In this document: positions 1-12,319 of the stretch, one piece after another
Numbering within the stretch: position 1 is the first letter of the stretch
How the letters are laid out: every line of letters begins with the position of its first letter
Assembly (NCBI GenBank): GCA_035772785.1
Contig: JAOCPU010000058.1
Location: forward strand, 1 to 64,000
Source of the DNA: Phlebiopsis flavidoalba
Taxonomy: Eukaryota > Basidiomycota > Agaricomycetes > Polyporales > Phanerochaetaceae
Reading direction: 5' to 3'
DNA length: 64,000 nt
Position numbers and translations under genes: made by a program
Notes under the pieces: generated by a model
Told to the model about the DNA's origin: nothing
The model's database searches: none
Seen by the model: only the letters and a program-made list of their open reading frames with translations

Positions 1-329
1 TTGAAGCTTTGAAGGGGAAGACTGTGAGATTACGTACATGTGTTCAGCTCTTCCAGGCATCGCCGGCTTACGTGATAACCGCTTGTCCGTGAGCAAGACT
101 TTCAGGCGCTAAAGTCGTACCAAAAACACACGGGCCTTGCGTCGAGAATCGAACTTCCGGCCTCCGTCTTCTCATTCTTCCTGACTAAGTGACGAAAACA
201 ACTTTGAAGGGCCATAAACTACTATTCGCGAGGCACTCAATTTAGGTCAGGCGTGTTGCCAAGAAGTACCTAGTATACGTCTGTGTGTAAAAGCGGACCT
301 TGAGTAATGAACACTATTTGTGGAGAACG

Positions 330-2851
330 TTAAGATGCGAGACGGAACGAAGACAGGATTGGTCGCTCAAAGTTCAACAGGAGAGAAACGTGCAATGGCA
401 TTAACATGCCCCTCCTGCTCCCTTCCTCGGACCATGGGGACCCATGACGCCTGAAGGGACTCGCATAATGTCTGGCTTCTCCTTGGGGACATCGAAACTT
501 GAAGTTTTCCACAAGATCAGCGACAATAGCTTGCATCTCAATGAGCCTGTCCGAAAGATGTCAGTGTGTCACTCCTATTTACTAGGTACAAGTCTGAGTA
601 ACACGCACGAGAATCTCCATCTGTTACGATCATTCAATTTTCAGTTAGGGCGGTCACAATCCTCGTAGATTTAGTATATAGGCTTACCCAAATGCAGCCG
701 CGAATACCGGCGGCTGTGTTATTTTGAGTTAAACTTGCTAAAGTAGAAGTGTCCTGAAATCACTCACAGAAAGACATCCTTAACCCAGAACGTGAGCTGT
801 CATCCTGATCGCGATTGGCATAGATTACTCACAAGTTTCCAGAAACATACCAACGCGGACCAGTATTGTCAACGTTACCGTCAAGGTGGCGCATGGGGTT
901 CCAGGAGCCAGCGTCTTCACCCCACACTTCCGGGAGGCTACAGAGGGGTCAATACTTGACAACGATCCACGAGGTTCGTCAGACATACCGATTGTAGACA
1001 GCTATATCGATCCCAATGAATTGACCTGCAGCAACCGGGATCTCGGTAATGAACTCTCCACTCTCCGTACGTATGGGGTAGGCGAGCGGGATCACATCGT
1101 CCTTTGTCTGCAGACCGGAAGAGGTGATAGACAATGGTGTGTGGTATCTGAGTGTTTCCTAGTAGCCATATTAAGATACTGGTTATCCGGGTTCCGGTGC
1201 CTGAACACGTAATGACTGACCTTCAAGCGCAGCTTGGAGGTAGGCCATGGACTCGAGATCGTCCATAGAAAAGTCTGCGTCCCCACGGGCCGTGATTTCG
1301 CTACGTTTCTGGATGATTTCATCTCGCATCTTTTCCTGGTATTCCGGATGCTTGGCCAGCTCCCAGAGGAGCCAAGTGATGGTACTAGCGGTGGTTTCGT
1401 GACCTGCAAGAGTGAGAGCGGCCATTTGGGGACACCATCTCCTCTTCGTTCAACGTTGTCCCGGAGTTTTCGGATGCGTGCGTTGGCGCGGACTGTTTTT
1501 TCCATTAGTCAGCAGCCGCGGCACAGGAGGTGCATGATTCGTACCCAGGACACTCATGACATCCTTATTGCTCTTGTCTCCGTGTCAAGAGCACGTCGCT
1601 CTTCTGGTCTATGAGATGCTTCGATACCTTGTTGATGACTCTCAAGGTCCGCGCAAAGCGAGCATATTCCCGTGTCGGCATGTACCGAATACACTCTACA
1701 ATCGAGCGAGGAAGATATGTCCAAATGCCTTCAAAGATGGTGTTCCAAGCGGGAAGGCGAAGTACGGAGTCCGAGCTACATTGAGAAGGTGAACCGCGGT
1801 CGATAGACGGCTAGGAAATTCGCGGCTTACAACATGTTATCGTACGCCTTTGTCAACTCGTTGTCAGAGTTGTCTAGGGCGCCGAACTGATAATCGAAGG
1901 CAGCTGAGTAGCGAATTAGAAATTTTTAGGCACGAATGCGAATAGTAACCTACCTTCTCCGATGACATCCAAGGTGGTGCGAGCAAGCCACTTGTTAACC
2001 GGTATGACGGTTCCACCGCCTGCTTGATTGAGGAGCCCATCCTTCCATTGTTGGCACAACTGGAATGTGGTGAGATGTATGCAGACTATTCGGATGTAAG
2101 CGCAGATACCTTCGAGGAACTTCGACGGAAGAGTGGCAAAAACGAGCGAAGTTGAGGGGCACTGAAGGCGGGATTCATGACCTTGCGGTGCCGAGCGTGC
2201 ACGTCGCCCGCTACCGAAGTCTAAGTTAGGAGGGAATGAGTCGTGCGCACGATGGCTACTTACTCGGTGCCCAGAGGATACTTCGTCCCGTGATGTTCAT
2301 GACGTTCACCTGAGCCTGGGTTGTCTTGGAGTAATTGTAGCCTGATTTGTGCATAACGTGTTGGAGGGCCTGGACATGTTTCGTCAAGGACTGTATCAAT
2401 CATTCTCAATAGCGAAATGCTTACCTTCGGGTCTGCGAGCATGAGCACATCCGTCTACACAGATTATGATGAGTTCATTTCGATGCAAGCGCAGTTGATT
2501 TAACTTACTCCTAGAGCAGACTTCATCCTCCAAGCAACGCCATACTCATTGTGGTATTTGAAGTCAAGGTCGCCAACGTTCTCTTGCCAGGAAAAGTCAC
2601 GGATATTTCCCTGTGCGAACCGTCAGCATGTCCGCTGCTGCTGATCGATAAGTGACGCTGTACCCGAGGAGGAATGACTTGGATGGAGGGCCCCGAATAT
2701 ACTTGAGCGAGCTGGTGCGGTGCGTGTACCAGCGAAGGTACCAGCGAACGAATAGCGCAACGGCGACCGCCGATGCACAGAGAGTAAGAAGATGGGGGAC
2801 ATGTTCCGTCGGTTTCGGTCGAGTGGGTCCCTGGAAATTGTGCCTGGCCAA
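330..2851 (-). CDS. Cytochrome P450 (copy 1), nearly full length, frame-broken
   Basis: Membrane-anchored haem-thiolate monooxygenase. On the minus strand the order is: hydrophobic anchor then a proline-rich IRGPPS hinge (about 2850-2650); ADPKALQHVMHKSGYNY (about 2430-2290); a GDVHARHRKVMNPAFS block (about 2205-1965); a 50-nt GT-AG intron at 1904-1953; FGALDNSDNEL (about 1900-1840); the I-helix oxygen-binding motif AGHETTAST (about 1417-1391); DADFSMDDLESMAYLQAALE; YHLFRSADK (about 1130-1090); VWGEDAGSWNP (about 930-890); a possible SRAC haem remnant near 600-618; and the C-terminal MQAIVADLVENFKF (536-495). Everything expected of a roughly 500-residue fungal P450 is there except a clean haem motif. 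The blocks sit in different frames, joined by introns and 1-nt shifts. The ATG at 2851 precedes the anchor. I cannot assign a CYP number or substrate. Confidence 0.85.
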
Positions 2852-3924
2852 CGGTCCCTACTATATATTGCAGCGGGATCATACTTGGCACCGATTTTAC
2901 TGAAGCCGATGAACCGCAAGCACCTACATAGCGTAAAGGCAATCTTCACTCTAGGAGACCATATAAGGCTCTGAAGCTCCAGGATCTTGACTTCTGCGGA
3001 CTCCTACACCGTGGTCGTAACAACGTATGACGGTATGAATGCAGAAGAAGCACTTATCTGTGACGGGATGAGAATCGTGCATCAGTGGAAGCGGCAAGTT
3101 CGACCGTCCAATAGAAAGCGCACTCACGGTGGACAACACCAAAAGGAGAGTATGTCGCATCGGGGTATGCGGTCCTTGCCCGGACGAGCGTATCCGGGGG
3201 GTCATCCGAACCTGAAAAGAAAACACTCTGGAAGACTCGAAGCATTCTCTGCCTGAGGTGTGCTGCAGGGCAATCAACGGGCGAAGCGAAGTGGAAATAA
3301 TAGTCGGTTCACCGATAATTCGGGATATCACGCGGCAAATGAGCGCACAGAAGCGTAAAGAGGTTTCACGTACTTGACTTGTATTCGTGAGAAACCTCGA
3401 AACTACCTGCGGTAGCTTGTAAAGCCTTTTCGGTGATCATGAGGCAGTTTGCCACGTTCAACCTGTCCGAAACCCTGCGATCAAGATGCGAGCCTGCCAT
3501 CACGGATTCTGGAACGTGGGTTTTGCAATTTTTCGGGTAGTGCACGCTGCGGTCACAGTCGCTAAGTTATTCACGTCCAAAGCCCGAGGCTGCAACTTGA
3601 GTCCATTCAGTTATACGTGGCTGCCCATACACGCTGAAAAACTACTCACAACATGAAGATCATTACGCGCAGACGAGCGTCGATCCGAAGCGCCGCCAAA
3701 GAAAGTCAACCGGAAAACAAGCGGAGGTCGAAATGTCGGCACTGCGCTTTACCCCCGAACGTCGGAGCCACTGGCGGAGCCGTCTTGCTCCAGCAGAAAT
3801 ATCACATATCTTCTCAGCCTGGCCAATCATTGAACATGCGCACATTGGCTGTTGCGTTTATTATTTGTGTCGGAAAGCTCGCAGATACGAAAAGTGTTCT
3901 CTCTCCACGCGACCTGAACGACGT

Positions 3925-4860
3925 GCAAGCGCATGAGCATACCCTCACGTTCTCGGTCACGGACCATCGGACCAATGTCTTGGGAGACGAATAATCTCCG
4001 GACTATCCTTCGGAATAATGAACTTGTAGTTTTCGAGCAGATGGACAATGATTGCTTCCACCTCGATATTCCTGCCCCGAAGCCATGTCAGCTCTCGCAC
4101 ATGGCCAGCGGATAGAGACGACGACGCACGGAGAATCTCCGCCTGGCACGCACCATGGAGTATGAGCGTCTTCCGCAAAGAAATAGAGTAGATCGCACAC
4201 CTCGGGTAACCTCTAACACCTGCCGCTACGATGTGGTGAGCTACTGTCGCGAGAGAGTATGGTGAGTGTCGATGACTACTTACAGAACATCCTAGCACGT
4301 CTGGTTATTCTCTTGCTCTGTAGCGTGACCCAAAGTACTCACATGCTTCCAAACAACCCAGCGCGCATCGTGTTGTCGATGGTACCCTCAATGTGACGTG
4401 AGGGGTTCCAGGCGTCGGCGTCCTCGCCCCAGATTTCAGGGAGCCTGAGAGTTGCGTCAGAGCAAGGACTGATGTGATACATCCTTCCTTGCCCACCTGT
4501 GATGCAAGGCGAAATTTAGCGTGATGTATTGACTTGCGGCTGTCGGAATCTCTCCAATGGGCTCACCATTTGTAGCCATGACGGGATAGGCGCAGTGGTA
4601 GCACATCATCCCTCTCGGCGGTGCGAAAAAGGTGATACACACTGGGGTGGAATCTATGGCTTCCTGTTATGACGGCGTTTAGAGACAAAAACTGAGCTAT
4701 TATTGCATTGAAAGGCTTACTTTTGATTGCGGCCTGGAAATATGTCACTGAGCCAAGGTCTTCTATGGAAAAGTCAACGTCCCCACGGGTAGTGACCTCG
4801 TTTGCGAAAGCCACAGGGCCGTCAGCGTTAAAAGCGATGCTTGCTGTCGGTCGTATCACA
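3925..4860 (-). pseudogene. Cytochrome P450 (copy 2), 3' half only
   Basis: A diverged paralogue of the P450 just downstream on the same strand. Visible blocks, in protein order: GDVDFSIEDLGSVTYFQAAIK (about 4790-4715), which aligns with GDADFSMDDLESMAYLQAALE of copy 1; HPSVYHLFRTAERDDVLPL (about 4660-4610); MATNGEPIGEIPTAASQYI (about 4580-4520); LPEIWGEDADAWNPSRHIEG (about 4450-4380), followed by a GTGAGT donor; and IEVEAIIVHLLENYKFIIPKDSPEIIRLP (about 4065-3990), ending in a GMLMRLHV-like tail. No I-helix or N-terminal half is visible upstream of 4860, so this looks 5'-truncated. A GGDS.C segment near 4140 may be the decayed haem loop. Tandem orientation suggests unequal duplication. Confidence 0.7.
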
Positions 4861-4869
4861 TATCCTGGA

Positions 4870-5840
4870 TTAACATGTAGAACTGATCACATGGTAGGAG
4901 GTGTTCGAAACTCACCCATGCGAAGCACACTTGTGGCGCTATAGCGGTATGTATGACCGTGTCATCCATCTCAGTCAACTCCGATACATTTACGGCGAGT
5001 GTGGCGCTCCGTCTATGTATCGTTGACTGGTATATATTGTTCGAAGCAAGACGTCAAGGCGAGACTCGGGAATGCCGATGATGTTTGAGCACGAGCTGAG
5101 CTGTCGTCTGGAGGTGAGATCCTTATGTCAGATTGAGGGCTATTATTCAAAAATTTGGGGGACGCCTTTGTAAATCGCGATAACTTGTCGTAGGTAGACA
5201 TGTCCGTTCAGCAGATGGACTTGACACCTTGTAGAACGAGTGCGTGCGATAATATCCAGGGGCTAAGATTCCCGCTCTTTGAGTCGACGATATTAGTTTG
5301 CGACTAAGCGGAACAACATTGACACCAGCAAACAATGCACTGTTTACCGTGCGGCTTCGCCAGTCGCGACCGTGCTGTAAAAGAGTTCTCGTGAGCTCCT
5401 TCTTCTGTATTAGAGCGCAGTTATGCTTACATTTTGCAATACCGTTATCCGAGTCGGTAGCACGCCGTGTTGGAAAAGACTTTACGTTGAGGAGTCTCAG
5501 GCTTGAGCGCACAGAGCCCGTACCATATGCAAATCTCGCAGTCCCTTTGGCAATGCAGGGAAGTGGTGTAAACGTAGGGTGACTGCTGCAAACTATTCGT
5601 GTAATGAAGGAAGTCAAGGAGTTCCCGTCAAGGATGTCCGAGTCCATGTTGCTTGCTGACAAGTGGTAAAATGCTACTTTCCCACGGAGCTTATCACCAA
5701 GATTTCTTCTAAAAACTGATTTTGTCATATCAGCTGCGTACGCCGAGACCGAAGTAGAAGCGCCCGCCGCCCTCACGGAACCAAATGCAGCGCCGGCCAA
5801 TATACACATGCACTTGGCCTTGGACCGTTTCTATGTCCGT
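4870..5840. other. Interval without recognised gene, containing a 220-codon minus-strand ORF
   Basis: Between the P450 fragment and the next transporter I recognise no family. The minus strand holds an uninterrupted 220-codon frame (5809-5147), one of the two longest in the window. Its translation has no motif, signal peptide, membrane segment or compositional regularity that I recognise, and it has no related copy elsewhere in the window. It may be chance or a decayed gene. Confidence 0.3.
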
Positions 5841-5842
5841 AC

Positions 5843-5848
5843 TATAAG
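5843..5848 (+). promoter_or_regulatory. TATA-like box upstream of the FLVCR-like transporter
   Basis: TATAAG lies 72 nt upstream of the chosen ATG at 5920, a normal spacing for a fungal core promoter. This is sequence inference only. Confidence 0.35.
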
Positions 5849-5919
5849 TCTGAGGCCTCGTCAGTGCGACCCCTTCACCCATCCTCCCTCTGCGTGGCAG
5901 AGGCATCGTCAGTTCCAAG

Positions 5920-8216
5920 ATGTCGATGCCGAGCCCCTCACACGACGACATTCAGGCCGAATCGCGAGATTCTGACTCTCCCGACGCGTCGTCTATCAAA
6001 AAAGGCCGGCTCCTTCAGACACTCGCAGGGCAGCCTCGATAAATCGGTGGAAGTAACGACACATGTAGTTGGCGGTGGCGTGGGTTTGAACTCTCAGTCC
6101 GAGGCAGAGTCGGCAATTGCAGTACCGCCTGCTGGATCATATCGCTTGTACAAGCGACGGTTCCTGGGTTCTACTTTGTCTGGTGGTACCCGTCCATTTC
6201 TGCATATGTGCGGAGATGGGGGAGGATGCTGACCTTTCATCTCAGGTCGCCCTGAACATTGTGGCGGCGATGCCAAACCCATGGTTTGGGCCCATCGCGA
6301 ACAACAGTACGTACTTGCCACGCTTCGACCCTGGAAGCTCGTCGCTGATCGGACTCGTGTGACGCCCCGTCGCTAGCATCGATGTGAGTTCGGGTTTACA
6401 CTTGACCAGGTCAACTGGTTTGGAAATGTCGTCAACCTCGCATTTTTGCCATCTTCCGTCATTGTCCCTCTCCTGTGCACGCGATATGGCATCAGAGTCA
6501 CCGTACGTTCCCAGCTCTAGCAGCCCATGTTTATATCTAACATTTATCGTCTAGTGCTGTGCGGGCTCTTTCTTGCTGTTACTCTCATCTTGGATCCGCT
6601 ACGCTGGAGACTCCGGACGCGAAATCGTTGTCACAAGATGGGGGCGTATGGGTTGATCATCTTGGGCCAGGTACGTTGGCGTCATTGCCATCTCGCAATC
6701 ATCGCTGATCATGGTTCACCGCAGCTCCTAGCTGGCGCCGCTCAGCCGTCGTTCCAGGTACTCGGCCCACTGTACTCTGAAACATGGTTCGATCTCAAGG
6801 GCAGGACGACAGCAACGATGCTGATGTCGATCGGTGAGGCTGGGAACGACACTCGATACTATGTATAGACTCTCATCCCGACAAAACAGCCAATCCCGTC
6901 GGGAGCGGCATTGCTCAATTGATTTCGCCACTGATCAGCACTACTCGCTCCTCCGTGAGTCCAATATCCTTCCATCACCACAGTCAAATGCTGACCTGGG
7001 CTCCTTCAGATTCTTGTCCTCGGCATTATATGCACTGTGGCTGCACCCTGTGCTCTTCTTGTTGGTAACGCACCCACCGACACCTCCTTGTACGTCCCAT
7101 TACGACGCTAGTAAACGGCTTGTTTCATTGATTTACTCCCAGCGTTTTGCGGTGGCGTCGAAAGAGAAACCCCCCCTTCATGTCTCTCGTCCGAGCGCTG
7201 CTAGGGCGCGAACCTCACGATGTAACCACCTACATGACCATCCGCGAGCGAATCGACTTTGTCATTGTCACCCTCAACTTCGAGAGTACTCGTCGGAGTG
7301 TCAGTCTGTCAATCCACCTCCCTATGGCTACGCTAACCTTCTGATAGTGCTACATCATTCACCATCCTGACAGACCAAGACTTTTGTAAGCGCCGTCCAG
7401 GCCTGTCAATTCATACGGTACTGAATACGTCCTCTCAGGGTCCATCTACGGCTACTCCAGTGACACCTCGGGTCTCATGGGCGCGACCCTTCTACTCGCC
7501 GGCTTGGTCTGCGCAGCTGTCACGTCCTACCACCACCCTCTTTGACCGTGTCTTCACTCACCACCTGGCTCTGACGTGTAAATTGCTCTGTCCTGTCCTT
7601 GGGGCATCATGGTTGAGCTTGATTTGGGCTGGTATGTCATATTGTACCTATATCCTCTCCTTCCACCTCCCACTGACCGCAAGATCGTCATGTCAGCTCG
7701 CCCTCACGACACAGGGGGCCTCTTTGCGTTCATTGATGGCCATCATTGGTGGGCGCTTCCATAACCCTACTCCCAATAGCCATTGAGCTCACCGATCGAG
7801 GTCTCCCGGAACGCGGACGGTAGCTCGGCGATTTTATGGTTTTCTTGTATGTTGCTCTCTCCCTCTCGTTTGGCTGGCACTCAACCGACCTCGTCAAACA
7901 GCGGTTAAACCTCGTCAGCGTCTCCTGTGTGCTCGGTAAGTGACCTCCCAACACTTCCTCCTGGACCTTCCTCACATGATTTTCCACAGTCGAAGGCGCT
8001 CTTCGCGCAGGCCCCGATGCGAACCACCCCTTCAACATGCATCGCGGACTCATCTTCCAAGGCGCCCTCGTCGTCGCGACGGTCTCGACAATCGCAGGCC
8101 TGCACGGCAAGCAGGCGCGGCGCGAGATGGACGAGCGCAAGCTTTGCAGAGGGAGCGCAAATAGTCCCTCTCGAAGCGGAGCCCGCCGCCAGATTCCCTC
8201 TCCTTCACTCCTCTAA
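5920..8216 (+). CDS. MFS transporter, FLVCR/MFSD7 (DIRC2)-like
   Basis: A 12-TM major facilitator of the FLVCR/MFSD7 group, whose animal members move haem or small organic cations; the fungal substrate is unknown. The start at 5920 opens a polar, Ser/Asp-rich N-tail (MSMPSPSHDDIQAE). Blocks then follow in order: YRLYKRRF (about 6139-6162); NIVAAMPNPWFGPIANN (about 6257-6307); FTLDQVNWFGNVVNLAF (about 6395-6445); PLLCTRYGIRVT; YGLIILGQ ending at a GTACGT donor (6671); PSFQVLGPLYSETWFDLKGR (about 6748-6807); NPVGSGIAQLISPLISTTRSS (about 6892-6953); ILVLGIICTVAAPCALLVGN; EPHDVTTYMTIRERIDFVIV (about 7210-7270); YSSDTSGLMGATLLLAGL; FNMHRGLIFQGALVVAT; and GKQARREMDER, with a stop near 8216. Introns are 50-60 nt with GT-AG ends. 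A few 1-nt insertions shift the frame, for example just before SWIRYAG (about 6589). Confidence 0.8.
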
Positions 8217-10110
8217 CATCCTCCGCACTTTCCTATCTCAGTCGGGGCTCTGGAATATCTGTCTGTTTTTGTAAGTTTCTTGTATGACTTGATGACCTGA
8301 CCTCCATTTTCGTTTTGGTGGCATACCATTGTATTCTACGTGTTCCATCAGTAGCGTTGATGCCTTGTATACTTCTCGCCATACCTTCTGGACATGTAAA
8401 CTACAATGGATTCATGAAGACTGCGACGTCATAGAGTTTTCTTTTATTTTTGCAGGCGGAAAATATCTTGACTCCATTGTTGTCGAAAACAAGTAGTCCC
8501 TATGTGGGGACGCTGTGGGACCAAATCTGTCCACTATGAGACGCCTAGACCTGAAACAGAAGCCCAGATAAACCGATCGCTTTTGGTACTTACCTCCGGT
8601 ACTGCCTTGTCTTCTGCTTCGTGCTCATAACCTTACCATGTGCAAGCGCATTGTTTCATAAAAACTTATAGTCATCGCCAGTCGGCTAAGCAGCTCTCGT
8701 TATGTTATGCCTGCATTAACACGCGAAATTACGCTCCTGATGGAAAGAGCTGCGAAAACCGTCCATGAAGGAGACTCGTGATTGAAGGGTTAACAAAGGT
8801 ATGCAACCACGAACGATGACAATTCAAGAGTCAACGTCTCTTCTTCGGCCTCATTGTGACTTGTTTGCGACTGTTCACAAAGCTGCTAGTCCTACACATG
8901 AAGAGACTATGTCATCAAAACAACCTAGACTTGCCAAATAAAGCCTCGTAAGGCACTTCCCTGGCGAATTCTTGACCACTCGCAGCGCATGGATGTTGTT
9001 GTCGCTGCTGACCCAAAATGAACGGGAAATATCAGACGCTCGCAGATGAGCACAGTGAGGAACTAGCTTTCGCCTCAAAGCACTTTTGTCTCAACATTGA
9101 TATAACGTTCATATGCCGATGAGACGCATTAAACTCTCAACTTCTCTTCCTATCACCATAGGCGTCGGATTATCCCCCGTCTACATAGGCATGGATACTA
9201 GCGAAGGCAATGTGCCGATGAAAATAGACTCGTGAGTACCTTGTACTGCAATACTACCCGGAGACAAACGCACATCTCACGCCGATTCAAATCGCAGATG
9301 ATGATCGCGAACGGAAACGAGCCCATGCCCCGACCATGGCACTAGCGTAATCCTAGTGCCGCCCGGCAGTGATTCCCAGTAGCGAGACACACCTTGTCGG
9401 TACGAAGCTAGTTAAATTCAACCGACCGTCGATATCACGAGATGGGATTGGTTGCAGGCCCCGTCGAGAATTCGTTTGAACACATCCTCGGCAACTGTAA
9501 CATGGTTTACCATGGCTAGGCGAAAAGCGTGGAGTGGGCATTTAACCTATATGATAGATCCTGTGAACGCGCTATTAAATAGACATCACGTCGTCAATTC
9601 ATGCCATATCGCACCAGTCAATGTCATCGCAAATAGGTCCCCGTTGAAGGGGTTCAACCTGGGCCTCAGGGCGCGTGCCGTTAGGCAAACCATGCAAAAC
9701 CGATTCTCTCCGCCATCCCATCCCGGTATCAGAGCAAAAAAGGAGGATCAACATCTCGATAAACATATCATACCGATATTCTCTGCAATATGATTTCTTG
9801 TTACAGCGCTAGCCGCCACAACTTTTGGTGCGCCAATGGTCTTTGGCCGTAATGCATGATGTCAGAGCCTACACCATTCAACCTTTGCTGGGGGGGTCAG
9901 CGGTCCGAAACGGCTTGCCGGAGTCCTTGGCTCTGGAGTGCCTTCACATGCCACCGCACCTTACTCCAAGTTCGCCGCGGGAGGATGATGAAGTGGCAAC
10001 AGTCTTGTGACGAGCGTTACGCCACAAAGATTGTTGCTCATGTGCAATTGCGCACCTCAGGAAAGCCTCCGTACTCCAAGGTATGTCATCGTTGTGTCAC
10101 ACTGGTGCTT
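8217..10110. other. Interval without recognised gene
   Basis: About 1.9 kb downstream of the transporter. Short plus-strand stretches at 9120-9340 and 9440-9790 have a vaguely coding look (an acidic/basic run DDDRERKR after a GTGAGT...CAG candidate intron near 9232-9299; a 113-codon frame at 9452-9793), but no family is recognisable and frames are broken. A tract of unclear origin with PKRLAGVLGSGVPSHATAPYSK lies near 9900-9970. Confidence 0.3.
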
Positions 10111-10118
10111 TTCGCTCA

Positions 10119-10125
10119 TATATAA
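10119..10125 (+). promoter_or_regulatory. TATA box of the Gly-rich gene
   Basis: TATATAA lies about 92 nt upstream of the ATG at 10217. The leader between them is pyrimidine-rich (CACTTTCACGTCACG...), as is common for highly expressed fungal genes. Confidence 0.5.
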
Positions 10126-10216
10126 GACGGAAAACCCTTTTTTTCAAGGAACTCTACATTAACTTCAATCGGACTCTTTCACGTCACGTTCATCTTTTCA
10201 ATACCAATAATCTATC

Positions 10217-10720
10217 ATGAACACTTCAGGCAGGACTGGCGCAGGCTACAGCACCGTAGGTCCCTCACCACTGTCGACCAACATTCACTAACGTTTGTAT
10301 AGGCACCGGTGTCGGAACTGGCCCAGGAGGTGCCCACCTGCGAGCCGGGTCCCCATTCGCGCAGCTGAGGATATAGTCGCTGGTGCCACCCGAGGTTTGC
10401 CGCCAATGGTGCCACTGCCGGTCCAAATACCGCAACAACTGGTTATGGTGCCGGATACAGGAGCTGGCACCGTGGTGCAGGGATGGGAAGCTGGTACTGG
10501 CGCAGGAATGACCGGCGCCGCTGCGGGCGTGAGGCCGTCTGCCGGACAACGTATAGTCGGTAAGTCGTCGGATTACAATATCAGCTTGTGAAAAGGCGTT
10601 CTGACTCTCGGCGGTCACAGGGGAAGCTGAGAAGCTCCCACCGCCACCGGCCACATTGTCGAGGCAACCCTAGCTATGGTAGAGCCAGCGGGGGGGAGCC
10701 CAGTGAGAGAGGGAGAAGAA
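10217..10720 (+). CDS. Gly/Thr/Ala-rich small protein
   Basis: The ATG at 10217 opens MNTSGRTGAGYST, then a 45-nt GT-AG intron (about 10256-10302). After it comes a low-complexity stretch rich in Gly, Thr and Ala: GTGVGTGPGG near 10303, TGYGAGY near 10440 and a TGAGMTGAAAGVRPSAGQRIVG segment near 10500-10560. A second intron of about 61 nt (10561-10620) joins IVG to EAEKL. Small basidiomycete proteins with Gly/Thr repeats followed by a conserved GEAEK-type motif exist; a CsbD-like tail is possible, but the remaining sequence is too shifted to confirm it. Frames change several times within the repeat, so the length (roughly 130-170 residues) is uncertain. Confidence 0.45.
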
Positions 10721-10989
10721 GGTTGGTAGCTGGTCGTGATGTCCGCGGTCCGAGAATCTAACTACAACCTCAGACCGGTATGCCTGCTGCTGTTTCTAAC
10801 ACGGCGGCGTTGGCACCACGAACGCAGATCTCTGGACCTGGAGCCAACACAGGAATTCGGGTACCGGCGGCCGCGGCACATACTAGGTGTTTTCATCCAT
10901 CGCGAAACGCGGTTTCATTCTTGGATGCCATCGTAATCAAGCCGTATAATTCCTTCGGGTTGTGAATCGTAATTGTATTTGTACATGGG

Positions 10990-12310
10990 TTTACAAGGGC
11001 ACCACGCCCTCAGGAAATTGTATTATATTTACAGCGCGAAACGCAGGAGAGAGGGTATCGTCAGAAAGCAATATCAGAGCCTAGTCAAAGCGTACAAAAC
11101 TGGGGAGGACGGTATTACGGGGTAACAGGCTGTGTCCGATGAGGGTCCGAATACGCGTCGCTGGAAATTCGCAAACTTCCTGCTCTTCGCCATCCATCTC
11201 CTGACCGGGAAAGAAAAACAGCTGGCTCAACCCTAGGGTCATGACAGCGTGTCATCTTGAGCATCATACTGAGGCCCATACTGTCTGGTCTACCGCCAAG
11301 GTCCTGGTCCGTCGAGCTCATCCCAGATTTCGTCTGAAAGCTCTTCCGCCATCCGACCCCAAGGTCGAGCGGATATGCTTGCGGGGTAATGAAATGCGAC
11401 CGAGTAGGAAGCACAGAGCGGAGCCTAGATGGTGTTACTATAACGCGTGCAGGTCGAGAGGTTAGGACGTACATATCCCACTGAGTCCTCTCTGTTCACG
11501 TCTTGCCGTCGTCGAGGTTGGGTCCGTCTCCATATTCTTTGAGTCCACGAGGTCCTCATCTCCAATGAGTCAACGAAGAGGCTCTTTGGTAGCATCCCCA
11601 AGGTGGTATAGATCTCTTGCAAGCCGGACAGGACCCTCGACTTTAGCCTGCTCTTGTTATAATACCACATGATCTAAAAACAGGGGTCGAACACGGTCTA
11701 AGTAGGAAAACGTCGAGAATGACGCGCACCATGGCCCATTCTCCTCTGGAAGCACCGAGCAGAGCATCTCCAGACACCCTCCGTCTGAGCGAACTCCGCG
11801 CAAAGCGGGTCTGCCAGAGATGGCGGGGCGGCGTCCGCGATACTCAAGAAATGCGGAGATGTCGCGCAAGTGTGGGCCGTTTCCCAGGTCCTCTACACAT
11901 GGTCGCTGCAGGACACTGTCAAAGATATCCTTTTGGGGCTCATGGCCGATGGCTTGAGGATGCGAAGGTACTGTGGGAGGCGATGGGGGTAGTATTGTAG
12001 GTGGAAACATTGTGAGTGGGGGACTGGAGGGGCAGCTTCGAAGCGAATGGGTTGGGAACGTAGGGGTTTATATGGTCGCAGTGGCTTAGTTTGCGGTGAC
12101 CGAATATATTGAATGGACGTTCGTTCAGATAACGAAGGTGTGGTTTGTTTGATTTCTGGCACCGGCTCGAGCTGCTTCCCGTCGGATTTTCCTTCTGGGC
12201 TTTGGTCTCCGCTTCGCTTTCTTAGCTTGATTCTTCTTCTTCCTTTTATTATTACATGGTCCAGGCAGGCCATGTCTAAAGCAAGTAGTGTCCAGAATGA
12301 GTCGTCGAAA
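10990..12310 (-). other. Unassigned minus-strand coding-like region
   Basis: Several overlapping minus-strand frames (12273-11893, 12010-11657, 11670-11425, 11474-11115) succeed one another, as in other frame-broken genes here. They include a basic, Pro-rich start (GRRRIKLRKRSGDQSPEGK) and a segment MAEELSDEIWDELDGPGPW near 11350-11290. I recognise no family. The uncertainty covers both the exon boundaries and whether it is one gene. Confidence 0.3.
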
Positions 12311-12319
12311 TCGTGAAAT

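Noticed and set aside
130..212. tRNA-like sequence on the minus strand (GGAAGTTCGATTCTCGA T-arm look-alike, TTAGTCAGGA D-loop look-alike, partly pairing ends).
   Set aside because: The T-stem has mismatches, the spacing to the possible acceptor strand is wrong and no clean anticodon stem forms. At best a tRNA relic; a tRNA scan would decide.
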